Of a DNA stretch of 14,094 nucleotides, positions 1-6,550 are shown one piece after another. The notes beneath the pieces are model-generated. The model had not been told where the DNA came from, made no database searches, and saw only the letters and a list, made by a program, of their open reading frames with translations. The DNA is from an uncultured Lachnospiraceae bacterium (lineage in GTDB: Bacteria; Bacillota; Clostridia; Lachnospirales; Lachnospiraceae). The translations under genes were made by a program, and so were the position numbers. Position 1 is the stretch's first letter. The number at the start of each line of letters is the position of its first letter. Location of the stretch: NCBI GenBank assembly GCA_959022495.1, contig CAUEYX010000058.1, positions 1-14,094 on the forward strand. Direction: 5' to 3'.

Positions 1-1
1 T

Positions 2-91
2 CAGGACGGACATATGAGCGTGGCGGAATACATAGCTGACAAGTATGACATAAGGGGTGGTGCGGATGGACAACGAAAAGAAGCGGACTGA
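2..91 (+). CDS. C-terminal end of an unidentified gene (5' partial)
   Basis: An open frame enters from the left edge and stops with TGA at 89-91. It gives about 29 residues, including MSVAEYIADKYDIRGG. It overlaps the start of the next gene by 26 bases, the kind of tight coupling seen throughout this cluster. The piece is too short to assign a function. The other two forward frames stop by about position 39, so this is the only plausible coding frame here. It could also be chance open sequence. Confidence 0.4.
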   Translation, partial: QDGHMSVAEYIADKYDIRGGADGQRKEAD

Positions 92-521
92 GAATGACAG
101 AAAAAAGGAATACCTGAAAAGTTACCGGAAACACGTCCGAAGGATCTACCGGATTGATGCTGAAATCGCAGAACTGCGGGAAATGAAGCTGCATCCGTCT
201 ATGCGGCCGGATGATGGGATGCCGCATGGAAATGGAGGACAGGGCGATCTTTCTGCATATGCAGCAGAGCTGGACGATATGATCCGGGAGCTTCAGCAGG
301 AGAGATATATGAGGATTAAGACCTATCAGGCAATCGCGCGGCGGATCAAGCGGATGAAAAGCCAGAATGAGTCGGACGTTCTGTTCTACCGGTACATAAA
401 AGGACTTGACTGGTGGGAGATTGCGGAGAAGACGGGTTATTCTGAGAGATGGATTTATAAATTGCATGGAAAGGCTTTGGTGCACTTTGAACTTCCAAAA
501 GAGTTCATTGTAGTTCAGTAA
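66..521 (+). CDS. Sigma-70 region 4-like phage late-gene regulator (DUF1492/RinA/ArpU type)
   Basis: A protein of 151 residues. Residues 1-100 are charged and mostly helical, with a Gly/Pro-rich break near 49-60 (DDGMPHGNGGQGDLS). Residues about 101-138 form a sigma-region-4-like helix-turn-helix (DVLFYRYIKGLDWWEIAEKT, then GYSERWIYKLHGKAL). In Firmicute phages this family sits just before the packaging/structural genes and is thought to activate late transcription as RinA and ArpU do. Here it lies immediately upstream of the HNH and portal genes, which fits. I chose ATG 66 because AGGGGTGG (53-60) sits just upstream; GTG at 57 would overlap that site. A terminator follows at 565-596. A small terminase with a helix-turn-helix is the main alternative but looks less likely. 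Confidence 0.75.
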   Translation: MDNEKKRTENDRKKEYLKSYRKHVRRIYRIDAEIAELREMKLHPSMRPDDGMPHGNGGQGDLSAYAAELDDMIRELQQERYMRIKTYQAIARRIKRMKSQNESDVLFYRYIKGLDWWEIAEKTGYSERWIYKLHGKALVHFELPKEFIVVQ

Positions 522-564
522 GATCTGTGATATTATGGTATCATCGAAAAGAAAAAAACAGAGG

Positions 565-596
565 AGCACCTTACCAGATGGCAGGGTGCTTTTCTT
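565..596 (+). terminator. Rho-independent terminator after the late regulator
   Basis: AGCACCTT (565-572) pairs with AGGGTGCT (583-590), including one G-T wobble, around a 10-base loop. TTTCTT follows (591-596) and an A-rich run precedes (547-558). It lies 44 bases after the regulator's stop and before the preferred HNH start at 622. It probably separates the regulator's transcript from the structural operon, or is a site of antitermination control. Confidence 0.75.
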
Positions 597-621
597 ATGC
601 CAGAACATGGAGATGAAGGTC

Positions 622-963
622 ATGTCGAGATACCGTCCGGATAAGGATGGCACTCATCGCGGTGCATTTGAAAAAAACAAGAAAAAAATCTATGCGACAC
701 AGACGGTGTGCGGTATATGCGGAAAGCCAGTTGACTTTAACTTGAAATATCCGCATCCTTTATCGCCATGCATTGATCATATCATACCGATTGCAAAGGG
801 CGGACATCCAAGCGATATTGATAATATGCAGTTAGCCCACTGGACCTGCAATAGACAGAAGAGCGACCATCTGGTGGACAGACGAGAACAGAAAGAAGAA
901 GTGATCAGTAACCGTGTGCTGCCACATAGTTGTGATTGGCTGCATTTTAAACCCAAAGCATGA
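622..963 (+). CDS. HNH homing-type endonuclease associated with DNA packaging
   Basis: A protein of 113 residues with a complete HNH fold signature. Residues C30-x2-C33 begin the zinc-binding part, DHIIPIAKGG (52-61) carries the Asp-His pair, N68 lies in DIDNMQLAH, and H73-x2-C76-N77 completes the zinc/HNH part, followed by RQKSD. Such small HNH proteins next to portal and terminase genes act with terminase in cos cleavage in several HK97-like phages, so a role in genome packaging is inferred. An upstream in-frame start at 535 exists, but it would make the protein read through the 565-596 terminator hairpin. The start at 622 has GGAG (609-612) nine bases upstream and gives a protein of usual length, so I prefer it. 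Starts at 607 and 613 are possible but have poorer sites. Confidence 0.85.
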   Translation: MSRYRPDKDGTHRGAFEKNKKKIYATQTVCGICGKPVDFNLKYPHPLSPCIDHIIPIAKGGHPSDIDNMQLAHWTCNRQKSDHLVDRREQKEEVISNRVLPHSCDWLHFKPKA

Positions 964-965
964 AT

Positions 966-993
966 GGGGGGCATACCTCCCCAGATACGGGGG
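966..993 (+). other. GC-rich hairpin after the HNH gene; candidate cos region
   Basis: The gap 964-1052 holds GGGGGG (966-971) facing CCTCCCC (976-982) in a 6-bp stem with one wobble, then a second G run, GGGGG (989-993), that could pair with the same C run. There is no T tract, so it is not a typical terminator. Phages with an HNH gene beside their packaging genes often carry the cohesive-end site close by. That makes this a candidate cos, but the assignment is inference only. The rest of the gap is A-rich and ends in the portal ribosome binding site AAAAGGAG (1036-1043). Confidence 0.35.
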
Positions 994-1052
994 CGAATGA
1001 CCTTCACACCGTCACTGCGAAAAAAAACACACGCTAAAAGGAGATAGCGAAA

Positions 1053-2324
1053 ATGAGTGGATATAGAGGCATCGTATATTTGAGAGATAAGCTGAATTTA
1101 AAGCGGACGAGAGTCTTGAAAAGATATGAATTTTATGAAATGAAAAATCTGGCAAGAGATTTTAATATATCGACACCGCCAGATCTAATCGGGTTAAAAT
1201 ATGCTCTTGGCTGGTGTGGAAAAGCAGTTGACTCTCTTGCGGATCGGCTGGTGTTCCGAGAGTTTGCAAACGATAACTTTGATATTAATACTATTTTTGC
1301 GATGAACAACCCGGATGTACTGTTTGACAGCGCGATGACGTCCGCTTTGATCTCGTCATGCTGCTTTATCTATATTTCTCTTGGCGACGATGATTTTCCC
1401 AGGCTGCAGGTGATAGACGGAGGAAATGCAACGGGCGTGATCAATCCGATTACAGGTCTGTTAAAAGAAGGATATGCAGTGCTTGATCGGGATGATTACG
1501 GCAACCCAACACTTGAGGCTTATTTCACTGCGGGAAATACAGAATACTATCGAAAAGGTGAAAATAGACCGAAAAGGATTCCGAATATTTCTCCGGCTCC
1601 GCTGCTCGTACCGATTATCCACAGACCAGACGCAAAACGAGTATTCGGTCACTCAAGGATAAGCAGAGCATGCATGTCAATCGTATCATCAGCGATCAGG
1701 ACGATGAAGAGGTCAGAAATCGCAGCGGAGTTTTTTTCTTTTCCGCAGAAATATGTGACAGGTTTGTCGAATGATGCTGAGACAATGGACAAGTGGAAGG
1801 CAACGATGTCGAGCCTGATCACATTTACGAAAGACGAAGAAGGAGACAGCCCTTCACTGGGGCAGTTTCAGCAACAGTCAATGACACCGCACACAGAACA
1901 ACTGAAAATGTTCGCAGCGTTATTTGCCGGAGAAACCGGTCTGACATTAGATGATCTTGGATTTGCCACAGAAAACCCTTCAAGTGCAGAAGCGATAAAG
2001 GCGAGTCACGAAAACTTACGTTTGGCGGCAAGAAAAGCACAGAGAACATTTGGCAGCGGACTTCTGAACGTAGGCTATCTTGCGGCGTGTCTCAGGGATG
2101 ATTATCCATATTTGAGAAATCAGGTTTATCTGACAAAACCTGTATGGGAGCCGATATTTGAGCCAGACGCAGCGATGCTGTCCTCGATTGGTGATGGGGC
2201 GATCAAGATCAACCAGGCAGTACCGGGATATTTTAACAAAGATAATCTCAGAAATCTTACGGGAATCGAAGCAAGCTCTATGCAGTATAGCACGATAGTA
2301 GCAGGGGGAGAGGATGGAGAATAA
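1053..2324 (+). CDS. Phage portal protein (SPP1 Gp6-like family)
   Basis: A protein of 423 residues that resembles SPP1-type portal proteins, which form the 12-subunit ring at one capsid vertex through which DNA enters and leaves. Visible family features include the N-terminal segment with WCGKAVDSLADRLVFREF, a central part ending in VFGHSRISRACMSIV, and a C-terminal part with LGFATENPSSAEAIKASHE followed by the helical region. The length is normal for the family. ATG 1053 has AAAAGGAG nine bases upstream. The 3' end overlaps the MuF gene by 11 bases, a common portal-MuF coupling. The terminase gene that normally precedes the portal is instead two genes downstream. Confidence 0.9.
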   Translation: MSGYRGIVYLRDKLNLKRTRVLKRYEFYEMKNLARDFNISTPPDLIGLKYALGWCGKAVDSLADRLVFREFANDNFDINTIFAMNNPDVLFDSAMTSALISSCCFIYISLGDDDFPRLQVIDGGNATGVINPITGLLKEGYAVLDRDDYGNPTLEAYFTAGNTEYYRKGENRPKRIPNISPAPLLVPIIHRPDAKRVFGHSRISRACMSIVSSAIRTMKRSEIAAEFFSFPQKYVTGLSNDAETMDKWKATMSSLITFTKDEEGDSPSLGQFQQQSMTPHTEQLKMFAALFAGETGLTLDDLGFATENPSSAEAIKASHENLRLAARKAQRTFGSGLLNVGYLAACLRDDYPYLRNQVYLTKPVWEPIFEPDAAMLSSIGDGAIKINQAVPGYFNKDNLRNLTGIEASSMQYSTIVAGGEDGE

Positions 2325-3348
2325 AGATATTGTACCGGAACTGCTTGAAAAGATAAAAGAGAAGTATAAAAATGATATTGCATCAAGCGAATTGCTGAGG
2401 GAGATATATGATCTAATTGCAAATAAGAATATATCATACGAGGATGCACAGCATGCAGCACAGGAGATAGGCGGGATCCTTACGGATGCTTATGATGACA
2501 CGTTTGTGCAAGGTGTGCTCCCGGACGGGAAAATGTATTACAATATCGCAGAGAGAACAGTCGGGACAACAATGCGGCAGGCATACAATGATATAGCGGA
2601 TATAGCGGAACATACACAGAATGTGCTGAATGAGAATGCAGGTCTTGGTCTTAAGGCGATCCGCCCGGGGCTGAATCAGGATAGGATTGATGGAATTATA
2701 AACCGATTATCGACTGCAGAAAAATTTACAGATGTGGCATGGGTCCTTCAAGCACCGATCCAGACGTTTTGCCAGAGCGTGATTGATGATTCGGTGAAAG
2801 CGAACGTAGGATTCCAGGGGGAATCTGGACTGCGTCCGAAAATCATTCGGAAGACAGCGGGTAAGTGCTGCGAATGGTGCAGCAGATTAGCAGGGACATA
2901 TCTGTATCCAGATGTTCCGAAGGATGTGTACAGGAGACATGAAAATTGCCGATGTTCTGTAACCTACGATCCGGGAAGCGGACGAAGGGAGAACGTACAT
3001 ACAAAGCAATGGACAACGTCAACTGACACTGCTACAATGGAAGCAAGAAGAATAATAGGGTTGCGGGTGAACCGGGTGACGGTTACAGGAGTGAGCCAGC
3101 ATACGGTTGAGCGTATGGCAGAACGAGATGTAACAGTTGAATCTCTGAAGGATGCCATTCTTCACCCTCTTCAAATAAAGCCAGTAAAATATGATGAGCT
3201 CGGAAGACCATCTTTTGAGGTAATCGGAGAAAAGGCAACAATCGCAATTAACCCAGAGACAGGAAATATTGTGACAACGCATAAAACACATAGTAAGACT
3301 GCGAAGAAGTTGAAAAGGAGGCAGTTTAGTGATGAAAATAAAACTTGA
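2314..3348 (+). CDS. MuF-type minor head protein with C-terminal putative BECR-fold nuclease domain
   Basis: A protein of 344 residues. Residues about 1-230 are a minor head protein of the MuF/SPP1 Gp7 type, which binds the portal, is packaged in the head and can be ejected with DNA. Its cysteine/histidine cluster is visible: CCEWC (185-189), then H209-x2-C212-x-C214 in RRHENCRCSVTYDP. Residues about 255-334 are an extra domain beginning SQHTVERMAERDV (261-273), then GRPSFEVIG (297-305), AINPETGNIVTTHKTHS (311-327). That His/Arg...Gly-Arg-x-Ser...Thr-x-His-x-Thr pattern resembles the barnase/EndoU/colicin/RelE-like (BECR) domains known at the C termini of phage MuF proteins. Nuclease activity is inferred from this resemblance. 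The gene overlaps the portal gene by 11 bases and the following small gene by 17. Confidence 0.82.
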   Translation: MENKDIVPELLEKIKEKYKNDIASSELLREIYDLIANKNISYEDAQHAAQEIGGILTDAYDDTFVQGVLPDGKMYYNIAERTVGTTMRQAYNDIADIAEHTQNVLNENAGLGLKAIRPGLNQDRIDGIINRLSTAEKFTDVAWVLQAPIQTFCQSVIDDSVKANVGFQGESGLRPKIIRKTAGKCCEWCSRLAGTYLYPDVPKDVYRRHENCRCSVTYDPGSGRRENVHTKQWTTSTDTATMEARRIIGLRVNRVTVTGVSQHTVERMAERDVTVESLKDAILHPLQIKPVKYDELGRPSFEVIGEKATIAINPETGNIVTTHKTHSKTAKKLKRRQFSDENKT

Positions 3349-3544
3349 TAACATTGATATGGGTCTCCTGAATAGTGCCGGAATTAAGTTTGAGCCAGAA
3401 AAAGAGTACAGTGACGATGAGGCACTTGATTTATTGGATAAAGTTTATGATAGAGAAGTATTCTTTGTACAGGACGGTAACAGTCAAAAAGCAGCCGCGT
3501 ATGCCAATCTGGCAGATAAAATACAGGAGCAAATCCCTGATTGA
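3332..3544 (+). CDS. Small acidic protein of unknown function; candidate immunity partner of the MuF C-terminal domain
   Basis: A protein of 70 residues with 16 acidic and 8 basic residues. It has no signal peptide or membrane segment and looks mostly helical (YSDDEALDLLDKVYDREV near residues 26-43; AAAYANLADKIQEQI near 55-68). Its start lies inside the last 17 bases of the MuF gene and is served by AAGGAGG (3315-3321); GTG 3329 is an equally possible start. The family is not recognised with certainty. Being small, acidic and translationally coupled to a gene ending in a toxin-like domain is the classic layout of an immunity protein, so that role is proposed, not shown. It could equally be a minor head component or a degenerate small terminase, although it has no visible helix-turn-helix. 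Confidence 0.75.
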   Translation: MKIKLDNIDMGLLNSAGIKFEPEKEYSDDEALDLLDKVYDREVFFVQDGNSQKAAAYANLADKIQEQIPD

Positions 3545-3562
3545 TGAAATTAGGTGATGGCT

Positions 3563-4960
3563 ATGTCTGAGTCGAGAAAAGGGCGCCAGACCCCAACGCA
3601 ATCTGTCGTTCTGCCTTATACTTCTACGTATGGATCTGACGCGATAGAGTTGTATAACTCAACTGGAAAGATTGCGCAGGAATGGCAAGAGCTTCTCTTG
3701 TCGGATATCCTGGCATATAATGACGATGGTCTGTGGGTACATACAAAATTTGGATACTCCGTACCGCGGCGTAACGGAAAGAATGAGATTGTTGCAATCC
3801 GGGAAATGTACGGTCTAAAAAACGGAGAAAGGATACTCCATACGGCTCATAGAACTACAACAACACACAGCGCATGGGAGCGGTTGCTTGATCTGCTTGG
3901 TAAAGCGGGGATTGCAGTCGCTTCTTCATACAGGGCGTTTGGAAAAGAACATATTGAAGTTGAAGGAGGCGGAAAAATTGAATTCAGGACGCGAACCTCC
4001 AAAGGGGGATTAGGAGAAGGATTTGACCTTCTGATTATTGACGAAGCGCAGGAGTATCAAGATGATCAGGAGAGCGCACTGAAATATGTCGTGACAGACA
4101 GTAAGAATCCGCAGACAATTTTCTGTGGGACGCCGCCAACACCGGTCAGCTCTGGAACCGTATTTACAAAGTTCCGAAAGGCAACATTGGAAGGCTCGAC
4201 AGTCAATGCCGGATGGGCAGAGTGGTCCGTTGATGCGCAGTCCGATCCGCGGGATGTGGATTTATGGTATGAGGCAAACCCGTCGCTCGGAACCATTTTT
4301 ACAGAACGGTCAGTGACAGATGAAATTGGCAGCGATCCTGTCGATTTTAATATACAGCGCCTGGGGTTATGGATCCGGTATAATCAGAAATCTGCGATTA
4401 GCAAAGCAGAGTGGAATGAGCTTAAGGTCAATGCACTGCCAGAACTTACAGGAAAATTGTTTGTCGGAGTTAAATACGGGCATGATGGGACAAATGTGGC
4501 TCTATCTGTCGCAGTCAGGACTAAAGGCGGGCGCATTTTCGTTGAGACGATCGACTGCCGGGAAGTAAGAGCCGGAACAGAATGGATCATGAACTATTTG
4601 CGGGCGTGGAATACGGATAAGGTTGTCATAGACGGGGCGAACGGACAGAAGATACTTTCAGATGAAATGAAAGATGCAGGTTTGAAAAAACCGATTCTTC
4701 CAACTGTGAAGGAAGTAATCTCTGCGAATGCCAGGTTTGAACAAGGGCTATATCAAAAAAATATACAGCATACAGGACAGCCATCGCTTGTAAATGCAGT
4801 GGGAAATTGTGAAAAGCGCGCAATTGGGTCTAATGGCGGATTTGGATACCGCTCGATCAAAGAAGGCGTAGAAATCGCTATTCTGGACAGCGTGATCTTG
4901 GCATACTGGATATGCGCGGAGACAAAACAGGAGAGAAAGAAACAGAAAATCAGTTATTAA
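3563..4960 (+). CDS. terL: Terminase large subunit (packaging ATPase and nuclease)
   Basis: A protein of 465 residues. The ATPase has a variant Walker A, PRRNGKN (68-74), Walker B plus catalytic Glu in LLIIDEAQ (156-163), and the coupling motif FCGTPP (187-192). The C-terminal RNase H-like nuclease shows FVGVKYGHDGTN (300-311), VVIDGANG (354-361) and AILDSVILAYW (439-449). TerL binds the portal, cuts concatemeric DNA and pumps it into the head. ATG 3563 fits AGGTGAT (3552-3558); in-frame starts at 3554 and 3557 overlap that site. The gene follows portal and MuF instead of preceding them, no small terminase is recognisable beside it, and it is followed directly by a terminator. In nuclease motif I the usual first Asp position (as in GVD) reads Lys; the Asp of GHDG may substitute. 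Confidence 0.92.
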   Translation: MSESRKGRQTPTQSVVLPYTSTYGSDAIELYNSTGKIAQEWQELLLSDILAYNDDGLWVHTKFGYSVPRRNGKNEIVAIREMYGLKNGERILHTAHRTTTTHSAWERLLDLLGKAGIAVASSYRAFGKEHIEVEGGGKIEFRTRTSKGGLGEGFDLLIIDEAQEYQDDQESALKYVVTDSKNPQTIFCGTPPTPVSSGTVFTKFRKATLEGSTVNAGWAEWSVDAQSDPRDVDLWYEANPSLGTIFTERSVTDEIGSDPVDFNIQRLGLWIRYNQKSAISKAEWNELKVNALPELTGKLFVGVKYGHDGTNVALSVAVRTKGGRIFVETIDCREVRAGTEWIMNYLRAWNTDKVVIDGANGQKILSDEMKDAGLKKPILPTVKEVISANARFEQGLYQKNIQHTGQPSLVNAVGNCEKRAIGSNGGFGYRSIKEGVEIAILDSVILAYWICAETKQERKKQKISY

Positions 4961-4964
4961 GGAG

Positions 4965-4986
4965 ACACCCGAGAGGGTGTTTTTTT
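4965..4986 (+). terminator. Rho-independent terminator after terL
   Basis: ACACCC (4965-4970) and GGGTGT (4975-4980) form a perfect 6-bp stem closed by the GNRA-type loop GAGA (4971-4974), followed by six T (4981-4986). The stem starts four bases after the terL stop. It splits the structural cluster into a portal-MuF-terL block and a scaffold-capsid-tail block, so either transcripts are deliberately attenuated here or an antitermination mechanism operates. Confidence 0.85.
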
Positions 4987-5036
4987 AATATAAAAATACC
5001 GATACCACCGGGAAAGTGGGAGAAAGGAGCAGATCA

Positions 5037-5495
5037 ATGAGTGAATTTAAACCGATCGAAACACAGGAGCAGCTAGATGCAATCATTTCTGACCGCATTA
5101 AAAGAGCACAGGAAACTACAAGGAAAGAGTTTGAAGGATTCCTGTCGCCGGAGGATGCGGAGAAGAAATATGCCGGGTATTTATCACCGGAAGACGAGAA
5201 AAAGAAGTATTCGGGATATCTTTCCCCGGAAGAAGCTGCGAAAAAGGATGCAATGATCAAGAGTTACGAGACCAACTTGGTTAAAATGCGGATTGCTCAT
5301 GAGAATAACATCCCTTATGAACTTGCGGGCAGGCTTTCAGGTGAATCCGAAGAAGAGATCAGGAAAGACGCAGAGTCCTTGTCAAAGCTGCTGAGGCATC
5401 AGGACGGTGCCCCATTGGCATCAACGGAACCTGAAGGAGCAGACAGTAAAAGGGCAGCGGTGAAAAAAATGCTGTCAGATTTAAAGGAGGATTAA
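5037..5495 (+). CDS. Capsid scaffolding protein
   Basis: A protein of 152 residues, highly charged and predicted helical, placed directly before the major capsid gene, as separate scaffolds are in Firmicute siphophages. It begins FKPIETQEQLDAIISDRIKR, typical of these scaffolds, has a three-copy 13-residue repeat at residues 34-72, and ends in a short basic helix (KRAAVKKMLSDLKED) of the sort that binds capsid subunits. It guides shell assembly and leaves before DNA packaging. No protease gene or protease domain is visible in the cluster, so loss by exit rather than cleavage by a dedicated phage protease is more likely. ATG 5037 has AAAGGAG (5023-5029) seven bases upstream; the GTG at 5016 lies before this site and is rejected. 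Confidence 0.85.
   Translation: MSEFKPIETQEQLDAIISDRIKRAQETTRKEFEGFLSPEDAEKKYAGYLSPEDEKKKYSGYLSPEEAAKKDAMIKSYETNLVKMRIAHENNIPYELAGRLSGESEEEIRKDAESLSKLLRHQDGAPLASTEPEGADSKRAAVKKMLSDLKED
5136..5252 (+). repeat. Three tandem 39-bp (13-residue) repeats in the scaffold gene
   Basis: The translated units are GFLSPEDAEKKYA, GYLSPEDEKKKYS and GYLSPEEAAKKDA, back to back with no gap. The consensus is G-aromatic/Phe-L-S-P-E-(D/E) followed by a Lys/Glu-rich helical part. The three DNA copies have diverged in many codon positions, so this is an old, selected protein repeat rather than a recent DNA duplication. Confidence 0.9.
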
Positions 5496-5499
5496 AAGT

Positions 5500-6384
5500 A
5501 TGGCAACAACCAAAGGCAGTTTATTTGATCCGACATTGGTAACGGATCTTGTTACAAAAGTAAGAGGCAAGTCTTCTATCGCGGCGCTGTGCGCCCAGAC
5601 TCCGATCCCGTTTAATGGACTGAAAGAGTTTACGTTTTCTATGGATAAAGAGATCGATATCGTAGCAGAGGAAGGGAAGAAAGCAGAAGGTGGGATCAGC
5701 GTCGCACCGATTACGATCGTTCCGATCAAATTTGAGTACGGTGCAAGAGTGTCTGATGAATTTCTGTATGCGACAGAAGAGACCCAGATCGATATCCTGA
5801 CGTCATTTAACGACGGATTTGCAAAAAAGGTCGCGAAAGGACTGGATCTTGCTGCGTTTCATGGAATCAATCCGAGGACAAATGCTGCGTCTACCGTGAT
5901 CGGTGCGAATCATTTTGACTCGAAAGTAACGCAGACGGCTACCTATGCAAGTGCAACACCGGACGACAACCTTGAGGCGGCTATCGCTCTTGTAGATGGA
6001 TCTGATATGGATGTGACAGGTATGGCTCTGTCAAAGACATTCGGAGCTGCGATGGCAAAAGTGAAAGCGAATGGTGTGAAACTGTACCCGGAATTTGCGT
6101 TTGGCGCGTCTCCGAAGACCTTGAACGGGATTGCGGTCGATGTCAATAAAACTGTTTCCGGCGGGACAACAAAGGATCATGCCATTATCGGAGATTTTCA
6201 GAACGGATTTAAGTGGGGATATTCAAAACAGATCCCGATGGAGATCATCAAGTATGGAGACCCTGACAATTCAGGAAAAGACCTGAAAGGATACAATCAG
6301 GTGTATATCCGTGCGGAGATATACCTCGGCTGGGGTATTCTGCTTCCGGAGGCGTTTGCAATTATCAAGGAAGCAGCTGGCTAA
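5500..6384 (+). CDS. Major capsid protein (HK97 fold)
   Basis: A protein of 294 residues forming the icosahedral shell. It starts directly with the mature-looking N-arm (MATTKGSLFDPTLVTDLVTK), has the HK97-type E-loop region (TFSMDKEIDIVAEEGKK near residues 47-63), then PITIVPIKFEYGARVSDEFL, and the P/A-domain stretch ending GYNQVYIRAEIYLGWGILLPEAFAII. It lacks the roughly 100-residue N-terminal scaffold (delta) domain, consistent with the separate scaffold gene just upstream. AAAGGAGG (5483-5490) lies nine bases before ATG 5500. The spacing of four bases after the scaffold stop indicates coupled, high-level expression. Confidence 0.93.
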   Translation: MATTKGSLFDPTLVTDLVTKVRGKSSIAALCAQTPIPFNGLKEFTFSMDKEIDIVAEEGKKAEGGISVAPITIVPIKFEYGARVSDEFLYATEETQIDILTSFNDGFAKKVAKGLDLAAFHGINPRTNAASTVIGANHFDSKVTQTATYASATPDDNLEAAIALVDGSDMDVTGMALSKTFGAAMAKVKANGVKLYPEFAFGASPKTLNGIAVDVNKTVSGGTTKDHAIIGDFQNGFKWGYSKQIPMEIIKYGDPDNSGKDLKGYNQVYIRAEIYLGWGILLPEAFAIIKEAAG

Positions 6385-6403
6385 TGACGGGGGGGTACTT
6401 TGT

Positions 6404-6550
6404 GTGAAATACAGAAATAAGAGAACCGGCGCGGTTATCGACGTTGAATCACAAATATCTGGCAAAGACTGGGAGAAGGTAGAGGAGGCGAAACAGGCTT
6501 CCTCTACCAGTCGGAGCTCTAGAAAAACAAGAGGGAAGCAGGATGGATAA
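6404..6550 (+). CDS. Small basic protein of unknown function between capsid and connector genes
   Basis: A protein of 48 residues. It begins MKYRNKRTGAVIDVESQISG, followed by KDWEKVEE and a Ser/Arg/Lys-rich tail. It starts at GTG 6404 behind a run of seven G (6389-6395), and overlaps the next gene by 8 bases. Proteins of this size, with a YRN/K-TG-x-V-I-x-V start, are common directly after the major capsid gene in Firmicute phages; their function is not known to me. The position suggests a minor head or head-completion role. Confidence 0.7.
   Translation: MKYRNKRTGAVIDVESQISGKDWEKVEEAKQASSTSRSSRKTRGKQDG

Noticed and set aside
508..536. Possible promoter with extended -10 TGATATTAT (528-536) and weak -35 TTGTAG
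   Set aside because: The -35 matches only three of six bases, and the transcript would meet the terminator at 565-596 at once. It might be a regulator-dependent late promoter, but the sequence does not show it.
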